Shown here one piece after another: positions 1 through 13,200 of a stretch of 64,000 nt of DNA. Below the pieces are notes generated by a model. That model had not been told where the DNA came from and did not search any database. It saw only the letters and a list, made by a program, of their open reading frames with translations. Origin of the DNA: Scolanthus callimorphus. Its lineage: Eukaryota; Cnidaria; Anthozoa; Actiniaria; Edwardsiidae. Numbering within the stretch: position 1 is the first letter of the stretch; every line of letters begins with the position of its first letter. The stretch covers positions 21,611,023 through 21,675,022 of the forward strand of contig CM066914.1 in NCBI GenBank assembly GCA_033964015.1. Direction: 5' to 3'. Made by a program: the position numbers and the translations under genes.

Positions 1-59
1 AACACACTTGCCTGTACTCCATGCTCTATTTTTAGGTTTTACCCAAATAAAAATGTAAC

Positions 60-230
60 AATTTAGTATTTCATTGATGATTATATAATAAACAGAATCC
101 CGCGAACGAGTGAGACTTATTTTCAACACTAGAAGATAACATTCGTATCTCCAAGCGCGCGGCCATAATATGCTCTAGTATTTATCACTCGCTTATGTAC
201 ATAAAATTACACAGATCAATGTCTTTATAG
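60..230 (+). repeat. Dispersed repeat, first copy
   Basis: Shares TTTTCAACACTMGAARATAA, TCTCCAAGCG and the preceding TAGTATTTCAYTGAT with the tract at 48555-48690. No coding sign. Confidence 0.5.
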
Positions 231-1044
231 ATGTAAGGCGGTTTCTAACTTGCATGTACATTCCTAGTGACCAAAAGCAAGTACCGAAATTTCGAGCAAA
301 ATTGAAATATATAATTTGCAAAAACGAAAATGTTTCTCGTCCAAACTTTTAAATATTTTATTCAAGAAACAGAAAGAGAAGTTATACAACAGAAAACAAA
401 AATACAAGAACTCAAAAAACAAATAGTCCGGCGGATTAGAGCAATTTTTCGAGGAAATTGCGCATTTTGGGCTAAAGCATTTTTTTGCCAGGTGATAGTT
501 TTCAATGTATTTTTAAATCGTAAATATGGAGGCACGCTAGAATTCATTTCTATTTTGCGCTATAGCAAAGCATATTCATGAGTGCAAAAGAAAATACAAT
601 ACCACTCATTGGAGTATATTGCTATTGCCAGGGTTGAACAGCAAGGTCTATTGTTTCCCATTACATCAATTGTTATAATTTTATATTATATACTTAGCAA
701 TAATGATAATATATGTTTAAAAATATCTAAGTTTGACAGCACTTGCTGTCGATTTCTGGTGAGAGTGAAGTACAACGACCACCAAAATGTATTTAAAGCA
801 TCCTGAATAAATTATTCTGATGCAACTGCCAATCAGATTCATGCATATGAAATCGTGGAATGCAAGTACTGTCAATTGACAATATAAATAGCTACAAGCC
901 AAAATTAAAAAGCTTCCCAACTACACTGCCTTCTGTTGGGAAGCATTATATCTTTCGTAGCGAAAGCTTTTAGGGTGAACAATTGTTTTGCTCAATAGCA
1001 GCCATTTTGAATGCATTGTTATTAATGAGGTTTAGAGCTCTTAG

Positions 1045-1215
1045 ACCCCGTCCAAACTTCAGACCGTTTTCAAACGAAAGCGGACACTTTTTGCTCCGTT
1101 TTCAAAAAAATTTGCGTCCACACTTATCGCTTTCGTATTGTTTTCGGTGATCGTTTTCGGCGTTGTAGTGTGGACGATAGCCGTACCTGGAGCAAAATGT
1201 ATCCGTTTTCGTTTC
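1045..1215. repeat. Self-complementary tract, MITE-like
   Basis: CCGTTTTCAAACGAAAGCGG and GTCCACACT...AGTGTGGAC show mirrored words typical of a small inverted-repeat element. Ends not fixed. The rest of 231-2610 shows no gene or clear repeat. Confidence 0.4.
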
Positions 1216-2618
1216 GGATTTTCGGCATTTTTCGGTATGTCGATAAGACATACAAAGTTAATAATTCAGGCTGATTCCGAACCACGTCATGAATAATTTT
1301 AAGTTCTATATTTCCCTATGTTTTCTCTGGATGCATTTTCCTTCAGCCCCGAATGACATTGGAATTCAGTAAAAATTAAACGATTCAGAGTTAAGAAAAT
1401 AAATTATAAAGACCGCCAGCCAGTTGTCCCTAATCGCGACAATTTTAAAACACTATATTTAGTTTGCGAAATAAGGTAAAACCCAGAATTAAACGCCTTT
1501 TCCACTTAAGTATTTTCCACATAAGTTGCGATTATCTCTGAAATTACCTTTCAGAAAAGCCTAGTTAAAAAAACACTACTTTGCATTCTGCCCTCGTCCT
1601 TAGAAGACACCTGTTTCGAAGTTGTTATCTCCAAGGTAACCACTGTGAAATGTTTGTAGTTAGGACCGGAGCGCTTGCCCTATAGAAGCCTAAAATTGTC
1701 TTACATAAAATAAAGTTTCTGTGTTGCTTAACTGGAGCAATTCTTACACGTCGAAATACTAGAAAAATCGGTGGGTTGTAAAGTAATCAAACAAGCTCTT
1801 AGGGCAAAAGACAGCGAATTTAAAAACATACTGCTGGAGTTAATCTGTCTGGTAACTGAGAGGAAGTATTAGAGGTAAGAAGGGAAAATATTATTATTAT
1901 TATACCGTTAGATTTAAAACGACCGAAATTCGCATTTGGATGATACCTAACAGTACAGTTTTCTCTTGAAGCATTACTGTAAAATGTATTCGCACTTGAG
2001 CAAAACACTACACAGAAAAAAAATCAATTTGAAAGACTTTAGTGTCATGGCTAGACAAGTTTCCTTTTTGTTTTTGATCAAACTGAATCAGTAATGTTGT
2101 TTCTTAACTCCCTTTCTGACGGTTTAAGAGACAAAATATACTTAAATTGCAGATAATGTAGGTTTTGGGTTTCTGCTAATTAATAAGAACAAGAAAATTG
2201 TTTGCTTACCGAATTTTCTTTGTTTAACGTTACAATTTTGCATGCAGAATTGTCGAGTTCACTGGTGGCGCTAGCTATAAGAACCGGAAACCTCTTTGAG
2301 GACGCCTATAGCTTTGAAGACACTATTGAAAGCAACTTCATATTAAAAAAAAAACAATATTGTAGTACCTCTTCGTATGGAAATGACAAGTTAGGTTTTT
2401 CATTCGAAATGGAGCTTAATAAATAAAAGCTTGATAAATAAATTCAGAGAGATTTTACAAAAAATCCAGTTACTCAAAAGTTGAGAAACTCTTGGGTTAG
2501 TTGGGTTGATTTTGGAAGAACTACATGTCCCGCCATGAAATTATCATGGTTAGCAACCAGATGTTTCGCATTTTCGCGGTACATTCGCATTTTCGCAGTG
2601 TGGTTCTGGTGGTAATAC

Positions 2619-3030
2619 CCCGGGGGGACTCCATATTTTTTGACCGGGGATGATCGTCGTATCTTTTAGGGGTTAAAATCAGGTTGGTTTGGTCTCTTTT
2701 AGGGGTGATCTTGATCTTCAATACATTTTAGGCAGATTGGTATCTTTTAGGGCCGAAACTGTGTCCAAATTGCTTTTTCTCATGATGGTGCTTCTAAAAA
2801 CCGTGTAAGAAAGAGAGATTATTCGATGAGAAGACGATGAATAAGATACAAACACGGAAATGTCTTCATGGTACCTGTGTCCTTCGCGCCTACTTGGCAC
2901 ATAAGACCTTATCTTTTAGGGTAATAATTTTTTTTGAGCCACGCTATGGCCCGCCATGTTTGGTATCTCTTAGGGGTGTAACTGAAATTTCCGACGATCA
3001 TCCCCGGTCAAAAAATATGGGAGTCCCGGG
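2619..3030. mobile_element. 412-bp hAT-like MITE, 8-bp duplication GGTAATAC
   Basis: Inverted ends CCCGGGGGGACTCC and GGGAGTCCCGGG, then GGTCAAAAAATATGG and GGGGATGATCGTCG mirrored. GGTAATAC flanks both sides (2611-2618 and 3031-3038). Eight-base duplications suit hAT elements. Relatives at 54247-54705, 46930-47040 and 58090-58440. Confidence 0.8.
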
Positions 3031-3486
3031 GGTAATACGCACTATCTGTAAAAAAAAATCAACTCGAAGACAAAGTACCCTGCTAGCAGAGTTTTTTTTC
3101 TGCATACCAGACAGGCGAACAACTTAATGCTAGCTAATAAAAGACTGACAGAAATAAACCTCTGCTAGCAGGGTAAAGACAAAGAAGAGTCAGTAAAAAT
3201 GCGAAGCTGAAACGCGTTTTCAGTTTCCACTTGCAAGAGTAGTAAACAACAGCAATATGAACGAACAAATAATGCTTTAGACTCGTTAGTCAGACTCGTT
3301 CATATAATTTATGTACGTTTATGTACTAGTTCCTACAACAACCGAAATTGCTAACAGAGTTTATAGATAGGCACGACATTGCTTATAGCTTCCGTCTTTT
3401 TTGTTTGCCGTAGACACGCCCTCGAAAACTGTTCAGTATTGCTTATAGGATGACAAAAGGTCCGGTGTTAATTATTGTTATGAATC

Positions 3487-3501
3487 GTTGTACTATGCAA
3501 C
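3487..3501 (+). promoter_or_regulatory. Candidate X-box (RFX binding site) of ODAD2
   Basis: The sequence GTTGTACTATGCAAC is an imperfect inverted repeat, GTTGT with GCAAC, of X-box size. It ends about 70 bp upstream of the ODAD2 start codon, within the usual range for ciliary genes. RFX factors binding X-boxes are known drivers of ciliary gene expression. The left half departs from the best consensus at two positions, so binding is inferred. Confidence 0.5.
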
Positions 3502-3571
3502 CTATTAACGGCTCGTTCTGGATTCTATGTAAAAACATATTTTAGTGCTAACTCGCATTTTTCAACAGAAA

Positions 3572-3625
3572 ATGTCTGACGCAGAAACTGAGCATTCTAT
3601 GGATGTTCGGACGGCCGAACCAGAG
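3572..3625 (+). CDS. ODAD2: ODAD2 exon 1
   Basis: Encodes [18 protein letters not shown] and ends in phase 0 at a GTAATG donor. A TTTTTCAACAG string just before the ATG could be an acceptor, so a 5' non-coding exon is possible. Confidence 0.75.
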
Positions 3626-6600
3626 GTAATGTTGAAACCTTTGCAACCTTTAGGGACATCATACACGACGTAAAATAGGATTCTAGTTAGTCTGCTTGCA
3701 CCTCAAAGCTTCACGCGTTTTAATACTAAAAGCCAAGACGTGTCCGCAAACGAGTGAGGCTTGTACTGGTAGACTCTGGTACCCAGGCTAGTTCACTTCG
3801 CATGAGTTAGTCTAGATGGATGGCCATGATGTAGAAGTCCAAGTAAAACTTTCTCGTCCCCACTCGCGTCATTTTTTTGGGCCGCATCAAAATTTTTGCT
3901 ATTGGTTACCTGTAACCAAATGTATATAAAGCCAGAAATAACTGGTTCTGACGTTCAACACATTGCAGACTAAAGCTTTAGTCCCAGCAATATTATTCTC
4001 TTGCATTGATTCAATAATATTTGATAACAGAACTCTAAGGAAGGTCAGGATCACACATTAGACCAAGAAGTCATCTATACCTAAATTATCTAACCTGTGA
4101 TCGGTTTTTGACATGATAATAAAATGCTCCCGCCCGCTCCATTTTTCTGACATATCCGGACGAGAAACATGTATTTTTTTTACTTGGTCGAAATTCATTT
4201 TGAATTAGGGTACTTAGCGCAATCGCTGATCGACATTTCTGAGGTTGAATTCTTTTCTGGGGTAAGGTGAAATTCTTATGACAAAGGCTTTCATTTTTGT
4301 GCGTTTGGACTACCACAACCACACAGTCCGATGAAAAATATAAGTGGGGCAATTATGCATGGGAAATAATGGGGCAAAGTCAGTTGCAGTAAGGCCAAGT
4401 AAAAAACAAACATGTTTGTAGTTCGGATTTGAGAAAAAAATGCGGGCGCATTTTATTATATTTATTATTTCAAAAACTGCTCTTGGGTTAGATAATTTAG
4501 GTAGACGACTACTTGGTCTAATGTGTCGTGATCCTCGCTTAGAGTTCTGTTATCAAAATATAGCACCAGTTATCTCACTGGCTTTATAGGCATTTTTGGA
4601 TACAAGTAACAAATAGTAAAATGTTGATGCGACCCAAAAACTGACGCGGGCGGGGACGAGAAACGAGATTTATTTTACTTGGCCTTAGAGAGATTTTTAT
4701 GTTTTCCGAGTCCGAGTTTCTTTCTTATCAAAAAAAAATTGAAGTTCATTTTGTTATTACATTTTCATATATGTTTTCCAGCTAATTCGTAATGCTGATG
4801 AGTCTACAGACACTGGTCATGAAGATGAAGCAGCCTCTCAAAGACAAGGAACTACTGTCGAAGAAAAGACAGACGATAGGCCTTCAGAACGCCCCAATTC
4901 TTCACAAGAAAACGAGCACACTACAGATGCTTTACCACCAAAGCAAGAAGACAAAAGGGGAGAAAGTCCTATGGTGAAACCCGTGTCGCCGGCACAAGCA
5001 ACTGAAGGCAATACACAGACCGAGAATGAGCGTGAAGATTCCCCTGTAGAGGAAAGGAAAACACCAAGCCCTACTCCCGCCAAGAAAGAGGTATGGAATT
5101 AAAGGACGGGCCCAGGATAACAGGGGGTCGTTTTTTAAATATAATGTTTACAAGCAGTTTTTTCCCCACATGTTAACAGTAAAAAAGTTACAACTGCCCC
5201 CCCCCCCCCCCCCCCCCCCCCCGCTAGCTACGGCGCTGGTTTATGTGAGTAAGTTTTGTTGCATATGACTGTTCCGCACCCCTACAACCTTTGTAGAACC
5301 CCCCTTGAGCGCAGAACAATAACGATTTCATTGTGATACCCAGACCTCTTGTGCAGACAAGCTCTCCATAATATATTATCTGTATGAGTCTTTGAAGAAG
5401 AAATGAAACCGTATGAGTTTTTGAAGGAGTAAAGAAGAAACGAAACCCCCCTTAGAAAAATCCTGGATCCGCCACTCCTATCCTTTTGATCCCTGAGACT
5501 CCTCCTCTGATCCCTGATCCAGCCATAGTTTGATGTATTTACAGCTTTGATTCCTGATCCCATGATATACCATGTAATGAGCCTGTTATATGGTAACTAT
5601 CAACCACTATTTATGCCAATAGAAACAGCAGTATTTAAACTTAAATTTGTTTACCAGGATTCATTCATAAAGAATTATCTGAGCGATAGCTATAGTGAGG
5701 AGGGATTTGACAGTGATGAAAATGAGAACCAGCAGAAAGCTACACAAGCTAGCAAAAAGAAGACAACAAAGCCAAAGGGTGATTCAAAATCAAACAAGAC
5801 AAATGCATCTAAAAATGCAAGGTATAGCTATTACACATAGTACTAGCCTGCGTTTCGCTTGCCCCGACACCCTCCCCTTCCCTTTTAGAGCCACTACACA
5901 GGGTACATAGTACCCATCAAACAACGGACTAATCTAGGATCCAATAAGGATAGTCAGTGACATATACAGTTCTTGGTATATTTTATCTGTATTTTATTAA
6001 TTCAAATACACTTATACTACCAGAAAATGTCCAGTTTTGGGGGATCAGCCCAACAGCCCTCCTCCTGCAGGCATAAAGCATGCACCAGGCAAGTGGCAGC
6101 GAATTTCTGGAGTTGAAAAAGAAAAAAAAAGACTCCAAATTTGCCTTTATGCTTTGGGTACCAAAATACAACAAATAGGCACTAATAGAGCCTAATAAAA
6201 AGAAGCCAGAATTTCTAGTTTGCCACATTCTGGAATTCTTTAAGAAAAGCAAGATAGAGAAATTTTGATTTTGGAAACACAAGTAGAGCTTTTAAAACAA
6301 GGTCAGATCCTACCCTTGAAAAAAGCTGAAGACCAGGCATTATTGCTCAGGACAATATTGTGGAAAGTGGTCATTAGTGATACATTTTCTATCATAAGTC
6401 ATAGAAACAAAGGAAAAGCAACTGGTCAAAGCAAGCAGGCAGATAAACAGGGCAAAGAAAGGCAGGAGCAAAAGAAAAAGAGTAAGCCGAAACCAAAAGA
6501 TGAAGGTCATCATATTGAGAGGAAACCTGTTAATCTTGAGCCATCACTGAAGTGGAGAAATCTTGGGCTCTTTGAAAATGAAGCTGACAGGTAAAGAAAA

Positions 6601-7247
6601 CACCTGTGGCAAATATAACACAGTCGTGTCCAGGGGTGGATCCAAGGAATTTCAGAAGGGGAAAGGGGGGCTGGATGGCAGGCCCATTTTTTTTTCAGAA
6701 ATAGTATTTCACTCACTCTACTTCAGTAACGATTGTTTTCTGGATACAGGCCTGGATAGTGATAAATATAGGGCCCAAAAATTGAACATTCAATCAGCCT
6801 TTAACCCCCAAACCCCTCCCCCCACCACCCACGCCTTCAGTTCCACCCTTGATGACATTTGACTTACTCTTTGATGCAGCCATTGGAGGGTGGGTAGAAG
6901 GATCCCAGTGTTCTTGTGAACCTCCTTTTGAGAGACAAAATAATGTCAACGTAAAGGATTTTTTTTATGTTTTCTATTAGCAGTCCTAACCAGTAATTCG
7001 GTTGGAACATATGAAGATTGTTCAGTTATTTTTGGGGGGTTAAACTGGTTGGGATGAACAGGCAAGCTTTTGACGTTATCTCTTCTCCCTGGCTGGGACG
7101 AACCAATCCACCATTTCAATTTTTTGTCGAAACACGAGAACCTAAATGTCCCAGCTGGAACCAATTGGGCAAGCAAATCGGAAACTTGAATTTCCTGTTA
7201 CATGGAAAGCATCCTAGCCCCAAATACTTTCAACACTTCCTTGTAGC

Positions 7248-7278
<31 letters not shown>

Positions 7279-10200
7279 CCCAACAACTCCTCCTGAATCG
7301 TTATGTCGGGTCTACCCTGCTTTAGCAGAGGTTTCTTTCTGTCACACGCTATATAAAAGACTGACAGAAAGAAACCTCTACAACATGTTCGTTTTCCTAT
7401 TTAGTGATGAGGAACTAAATAACACCAGACCAAAGAACACACCGAAACCCAAGCAAAGCAGACTTGAAAGGTATAACCACTTACCCGGCGTAACAAATCG
7501 ATAGAAATCGATCATCGAAAACTGATCGATAAATCGATATTTGTCGATCAGATTGACCGATCATTATCGATTAATATCGGCAATCGATAAAAATCGATAG
7601 TCACAGCCATCCCCAAGATCCCCAACAAATCGATAAAATACGATATCACTTGATATCAAAAGTATAGCATAACACTGTTCCAAAGATAAACGTTATTTAA
7701 ATGTATTGTGTCTCGACCAAGAACGCAGCAGACGAGATCCGAGAAGATTCTGGACTACTTACCCCGATACTGTGGGGACCAGAAGCTGAAACTCTGCCCG
7801 CTCACGTTTTTGTTGTTTCTCAGGAGACTCAATCTTTAATTCTTTGGAACTCGAGCCTCTGGTTTCCAGGGTAGACTACCTCACTACCCAAGACTAGAAG
7901 TGGAATTTCTTCTATTAGAGGCATCTTTTCAATGAATATCAATACATTAATCAATCCTGTGCCTGTCGATAAAAATCGATGAAAATCGATATAATTATTG
8001 AAAAATCGATTATCGATTTATCGATTTGTTACGCCGGGCCACTTATAAGTTAGTTTTAAGACGGAGGACGCGACGGTGCTAAGATTAGGTTTTAGTATTG
8101 CGCGTCGACTAGGGACTTTGGAAAAGTCTATAATGTCTACAAATAAAAACCATCCCTTCTAAAAACGTTACACATGCATGCACTTACCATTAATTCACAG
8201 CGACCAAAGGCATGTAATGAATATATACAACTTGCCGGTCAAAGAAACATGAAGAAACATGGCGGCCTGAATAAGAGCTCGAATTACCGCGCAAAGTAAG
8301 CACGTGACCAGACACACAATTTGCAAGGAACGCCTGTCTAAATTGAAACAATGATGAAAGCCTGTCACACTTCAAGCAAATCAGACTAAATATGCGAGCG
8401 GCTAGTACACAAACACAAATGACTCACAGCGATCCACCACCTGTCTTGTTTACTAAAAAAGAAACAAACAAAAAACTAGCTCTTGGCCTGAGGGCCGAGC
8501 GAGGGGACGGCGCTTCGCCCGGCCTACCTTGCATGTAGCGGAACCGCGGTCTCTTCATCCCTGTCCCCCCGAGGCACCCTTTCTCCCATATGATATAATC
8601 TAGTCTGGTCTGCCTGTGGCCGAACGTACTGCAAATGCCACACAAATGTCACGCGTGTAACGTTTTTATAGAGTCTAGCTTGTCATTTTAAAACGTTAGA
8701 AATGTAATGACGTTTTCGTATTAAAAACTGATGAGATATTGCGATAGTGTAGCCAGTTTTTACCTTTGTCCCAAACTTTGTAAATAAATTCAAGTGCTCT
8801 TTCCCGTATCAAAAGCCGAAGATTTCGTGACGTCACGTTGCACCAGCCAATTGGGCGCAATGGGGATGATCCGGCGACGGAGCTCAGTATTACCCGCGAC
8901 CCCCTGTCACTGTGTTTATATTGAGTACCCCCTACATGGCGACCAGTTTGGTCGCCTTTTGGCATCAAATAATATTGTATTCTAACCATGAATATTTTCG
9001 TCCGAGGTTCGCAGTCGCAATAAGTTTCGCGTCTTTTCCTTGCCACTAGTCGTAGATACACGTTGATGTCAGAGAGGGGTCGGTCAGTGGGGACAAGAAC
9101 AGACACTGTGTACAGCGAAAGCTCTACCGAAAGCGAGGAGGAAGACGACAGAGTCATGGACGGCAAAGTGGTACGGATTTTGTTTTACTAACCCGTGGGC
9201 TGGGGGATTCGTTGAACCTACATTGGGCTCGGGGAGTCTGAAGGTTCGGACCAATCTTACTGTTTAGTATTCCGTATTTTGTATATCCATACATACACTT
9301 TTCAGATTATGGTCACATGTAGTCAGTTTGCCTCAAAGCTCATCGTACTCGGGGATCCTAGCCTTTGCTTTTATTCACCTCAGACTGGATCCTCGAGCAT
9401 GCAAACTCTCTAGTCAAAATTGAGGGCATGTAATGCACACACTGTTGAGGATATATCCGGAAGGGGGCGAGACACTTCTGCCTATATAGAACTTCTCAGT
9501 ACTAGTTGGATACATAAAGTCGCAAAGGAGTAATTTTAAAGTTAATTTTGTTATTTTTCTTCCCTATTCTGAGGATTTTCGGAATCTCGAAAAAGTTTAA
9601 GGGGAAGTTTTTCTCCCCTTATCAAGGGTCGAAAAATGACGCAGTTTTATCGGGCCCGAAAAATTCGGGAGTTTCTAGAAACACAAAATTCGTCATCCGC
9701 ACGCTTTTCGGGTACTTTATCGTGCCCGAAAAGTTTTCGGGTGTTTCGAGAAACGACCCCCTGAGCCTCAAAAACCGAACCTTCTGGGGCGGCACCATAT
9801 ATAGCTATAGCTTACAATGGGAGTGTCCCACGGGAGGGATTATATGGACCTAGAAGGAAAGGACATTACATTTGGTCCCAAATCGGCACTGGGTCCGAGG
9901 GTGGTGTCTGCCACGTTCCTCTTTCGAGGATACAATAGTGACCACGAACCTGACAAACACTTTTCTCGTTTTTCTTCTTTCCTCTTTTTAGGGAGCAGCA
10001 GACCTTCCTTCAGAATATTGGCAAATACAACGCATGATCAAGTTTTTGAAGGTGAGCCCAAACGGCATAATTCTCCAACCCAGAGCTCGATCTCCGGCTC
10101 GGAAGCTCGCGGGGGAGCATTCTTTTATCCAGAGCTCCTCGGCTCATCTCCTCGCGGGGGAGGCTCTGGTGACAGCTACTGACGCATGCGCGAGATTTGA

Positions 10201-13200
10201 TACAGAGCCGTTGAGAGAAGATCTCAGCGGCGTAGCCAGGAATTTCTGAAGGGGGGGGGGGGGGGGGGGGGGGGGCGGATAGTGAAAACAAATTTCCAAT
10301 TTCCAATTTCCTTCAGCAAATACAGTAAATGTATGGAAAAATCTCCCAAGAAAGGGGGGAGGTGCCCCCCCCTCCCCGGCCCCTCCATGGCTAAGCCCCT
10401 GGATCTTTCTGCGAAATGTACCAAAGTTCAAAACCAGCCAATCAGCAAAGGTCCACAAATGGATATCCCAGAGCCTCCCTTGCGAGCAGAGGAGCCGAGG
10501 AGCTCGGGGTACGAGATTGCCCAAACGAGAGATCTTAACGATCTCCGCCCCCAACACTTAACTACTTAACATGGGAATAGCCTTCGAAAATAAAGTATAA
10601 AATCCAATAGAATCCCTTGCTGCCTCCATCCTTGGACTTCATTGACAACATGATATTTTCCCTTTCCTGCCGCAATGAATTGACCTGTCCACGTTGCGTG
10701 CATCTTTTGGAATTTTCGGCAAAACTGCGAAATGTCAAGAGAAACGTGCGCCATACACAGCCCGCAAAAGAAGTAAGGATGCGCAATGATGAGTAAGTTT
10801 TCTTAAAAGGTCAGGCTAACTGCCTTATGTACTTCTTGTTTTTATAGATTGGCAATCCTACTGCGACTATAATATGTCTGTGCGCCCTTCGAGACTTCAA
10901 CTTGACACAAGAGATGTGTCAAATGGCGATACGAGACGTGAACGGCCTGCAGCTGCTTATTAACCTGCTTAAAACCGAGAGCGATAAGTGCAAGATTGGT
11001 TCGCTAAAACTGTTGCAGCCACTTACAGTAACTAGCAAGTACAACAGGAATGCGATCATTAATCTAGGAGGTATGGTATTGTATGGTGTGGTGTGGTGTG
11101 GTGTGGTGTGGTGTGGTGTGGTGTGGTAAATTGCACGTTTAAGGCTGTTGTTACTGCTGCTGCATAGCCTTGCAACAGGAGGGGAGTCGAAGACGAGAGA
11201 AAATCGAGACAGGAGGGGAGTCGAAGACGAGAGAAAATCGAGCGAGCAGACGTCTGAAGTCAATGTGAATCAGTACTACGTCACTCTGGGCATGCGAAGT
11301 CTGTGCAAAATTCAATTGCACGGGCAGGCGGTTTAACTTAATTCCTTTCATGGGCACTATAGGTTATAGATGCTATCAACGAATATATCCTTATAATTAA
11401 CGGGAATGGTCTTCTTCCTGGCGGTCCCTCGATCGTCGTCGTCAGGGACAGCATTAACGAGGCAGTACAGGAGTTGTTCGCTCTGAGTGATGGGCTCCTG
11501 TGTGGTCCGACGTCAGGATCAGCAGTCAGGATCAGTCCTCGTTCTCGTCCCCTTTAAAATTCCCTAATAAAACATTTGGCGTCATCACCAACATAATCTG
11601 TTCATACATCATCATCATCAAAATTATCACTCCTCTTGCTTCTCCTTCATCAACATCAACGACACGGAAGCCATGTTTGTTGATCACCATTGTTCGGTTA
11701 TATCGCAGGCGTACAGCTACTGGTAGACCTTGTGACCTCAGGGAGCCAGGAAGTACAAGGGCTGGCAGCCGCGACACTAGCGAACATCGCCAAGGCCAGC
11801 AGAGCGAGAAACATTCTAAGAAGATGCGGAGGGATTCGTAAAATGGTAACTAGTTTCTGCAGTGACGCGCTTTGCCATTGTATGGATTTAACAACAAACT
11901 GTGTCAAGAACATTACGGTATCGTATCCGGAAGGCAATGCTACCTGTCTCCTTCGCGCCTTCTTGGCACACAAGGCCTCACGGATAAACATCACTTTGAC
12001 TCTGTTACTTCCTTTGCAATAAAAGCTTTCACCTCTTCCATTGGCTCGTGGCTCTGTAAGCGCCATTTTTGTTTAATGACGCGTCAAACAAAAAACACAA
12101 AGCATCCTTCTTGTGTGAGTGTTGTGTACGCGTGGTTAAACAAACAGAGCGGCCAACATGTCGTTTCCCTTTTTCTCTCCGAGAACGATTACTACCTGCA
12201 ATCCCACTAATCTCTTTAATCATGCCCTTGCCGAGGAATTCGGCCTTAAAGACATCGAACATTTCGGTTCCAGCTACTAAATATTTTGCCAGTCGTACAG
12301 CATTCTAAGCTGTTCGAGTGCCCAGTGTGGCAAGTATGCCTCAAACCCGCTGCAAGAATAGGCGAGGATAGAAATTTCAGGGGGAACTAAAAACTGACAA
12401 AGGCGGAGGATGGCAAGAAAATGCGAGAATAGGCGAGATCAGAGCCTTTCGGCCAACAAAGGCCAAAGAAAGGCAAGAGTAATAATATAAAATTTTGTCA
12501 AAGGTCCTCTCAGAGGTGGGCGGAAAGGGGCAAGAAGAGGCGAGTGTTGGTCCAATACAGGCCTTAGGGTAGTAGGCAGTAGATCGGAGGGTGACCGCAA
12601 GTGACATTACTAACTATCTACTTTACAGGTTAACCTTCTCAACTGCGGAGACAGGAGGTCGCGCTGGACGCAAGTGAAGACCGCAGAGGAGCGAAACCTG
12701 GACCTGGAAGTGGCTCGGTGCGCCGCGCTTGCGCTGTGGAGCTGCAGTACGAGCATGCGCAATAGGACGTCTATATTCAAAGCCGGTAGCGTCCCTTTAC
12801 TCGCGAAACTGATCAAAGTTGACCGGGAGGATCTACTTATTCCTATTGTGGGTCTTGTCCAGGAATGCGCCGTTGAGGTGCGTGAGTCGAACATGGCTTC
12901 TCATTTAAGAATTTAGACCGGGAGAGGTTGGATGACATATGGGGCTGCATTAAATGGTGCAAATTGCTGCCGCGCAGCTTACAATCATAAGTATTGTTTT
13001 ACAGTGTACGTAGTGCCTGTGCGAATTAACCAGGCCATGTTGCACCGTGAGACAATCCCCTACTGTTACGCAGAGTGCGATGGGTTCTTTAGTGTCCACT
13101 TTGAAGGGAAGGCAGACGAGACCTCGGTTTTATGTCTCATCCAAAACACAGTAGAACTAAGTTCAGCCCACAATATGATCCTGCCTCTAATCACTAAGAA

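Noticed and set aside
10010..10557. Minus-strand proline-rich frames up to 137 codons
   Set aside because: Polyproline comes from the 25-bp G run inside a MITE; frames span two nested transposons.
11846..12022. Open frame continuing past ODAD2 exon 9
   Set aside because: It runs into the intron after a GTAACT donor; family similarity stops at GGIRKM and resumes in exon 10.
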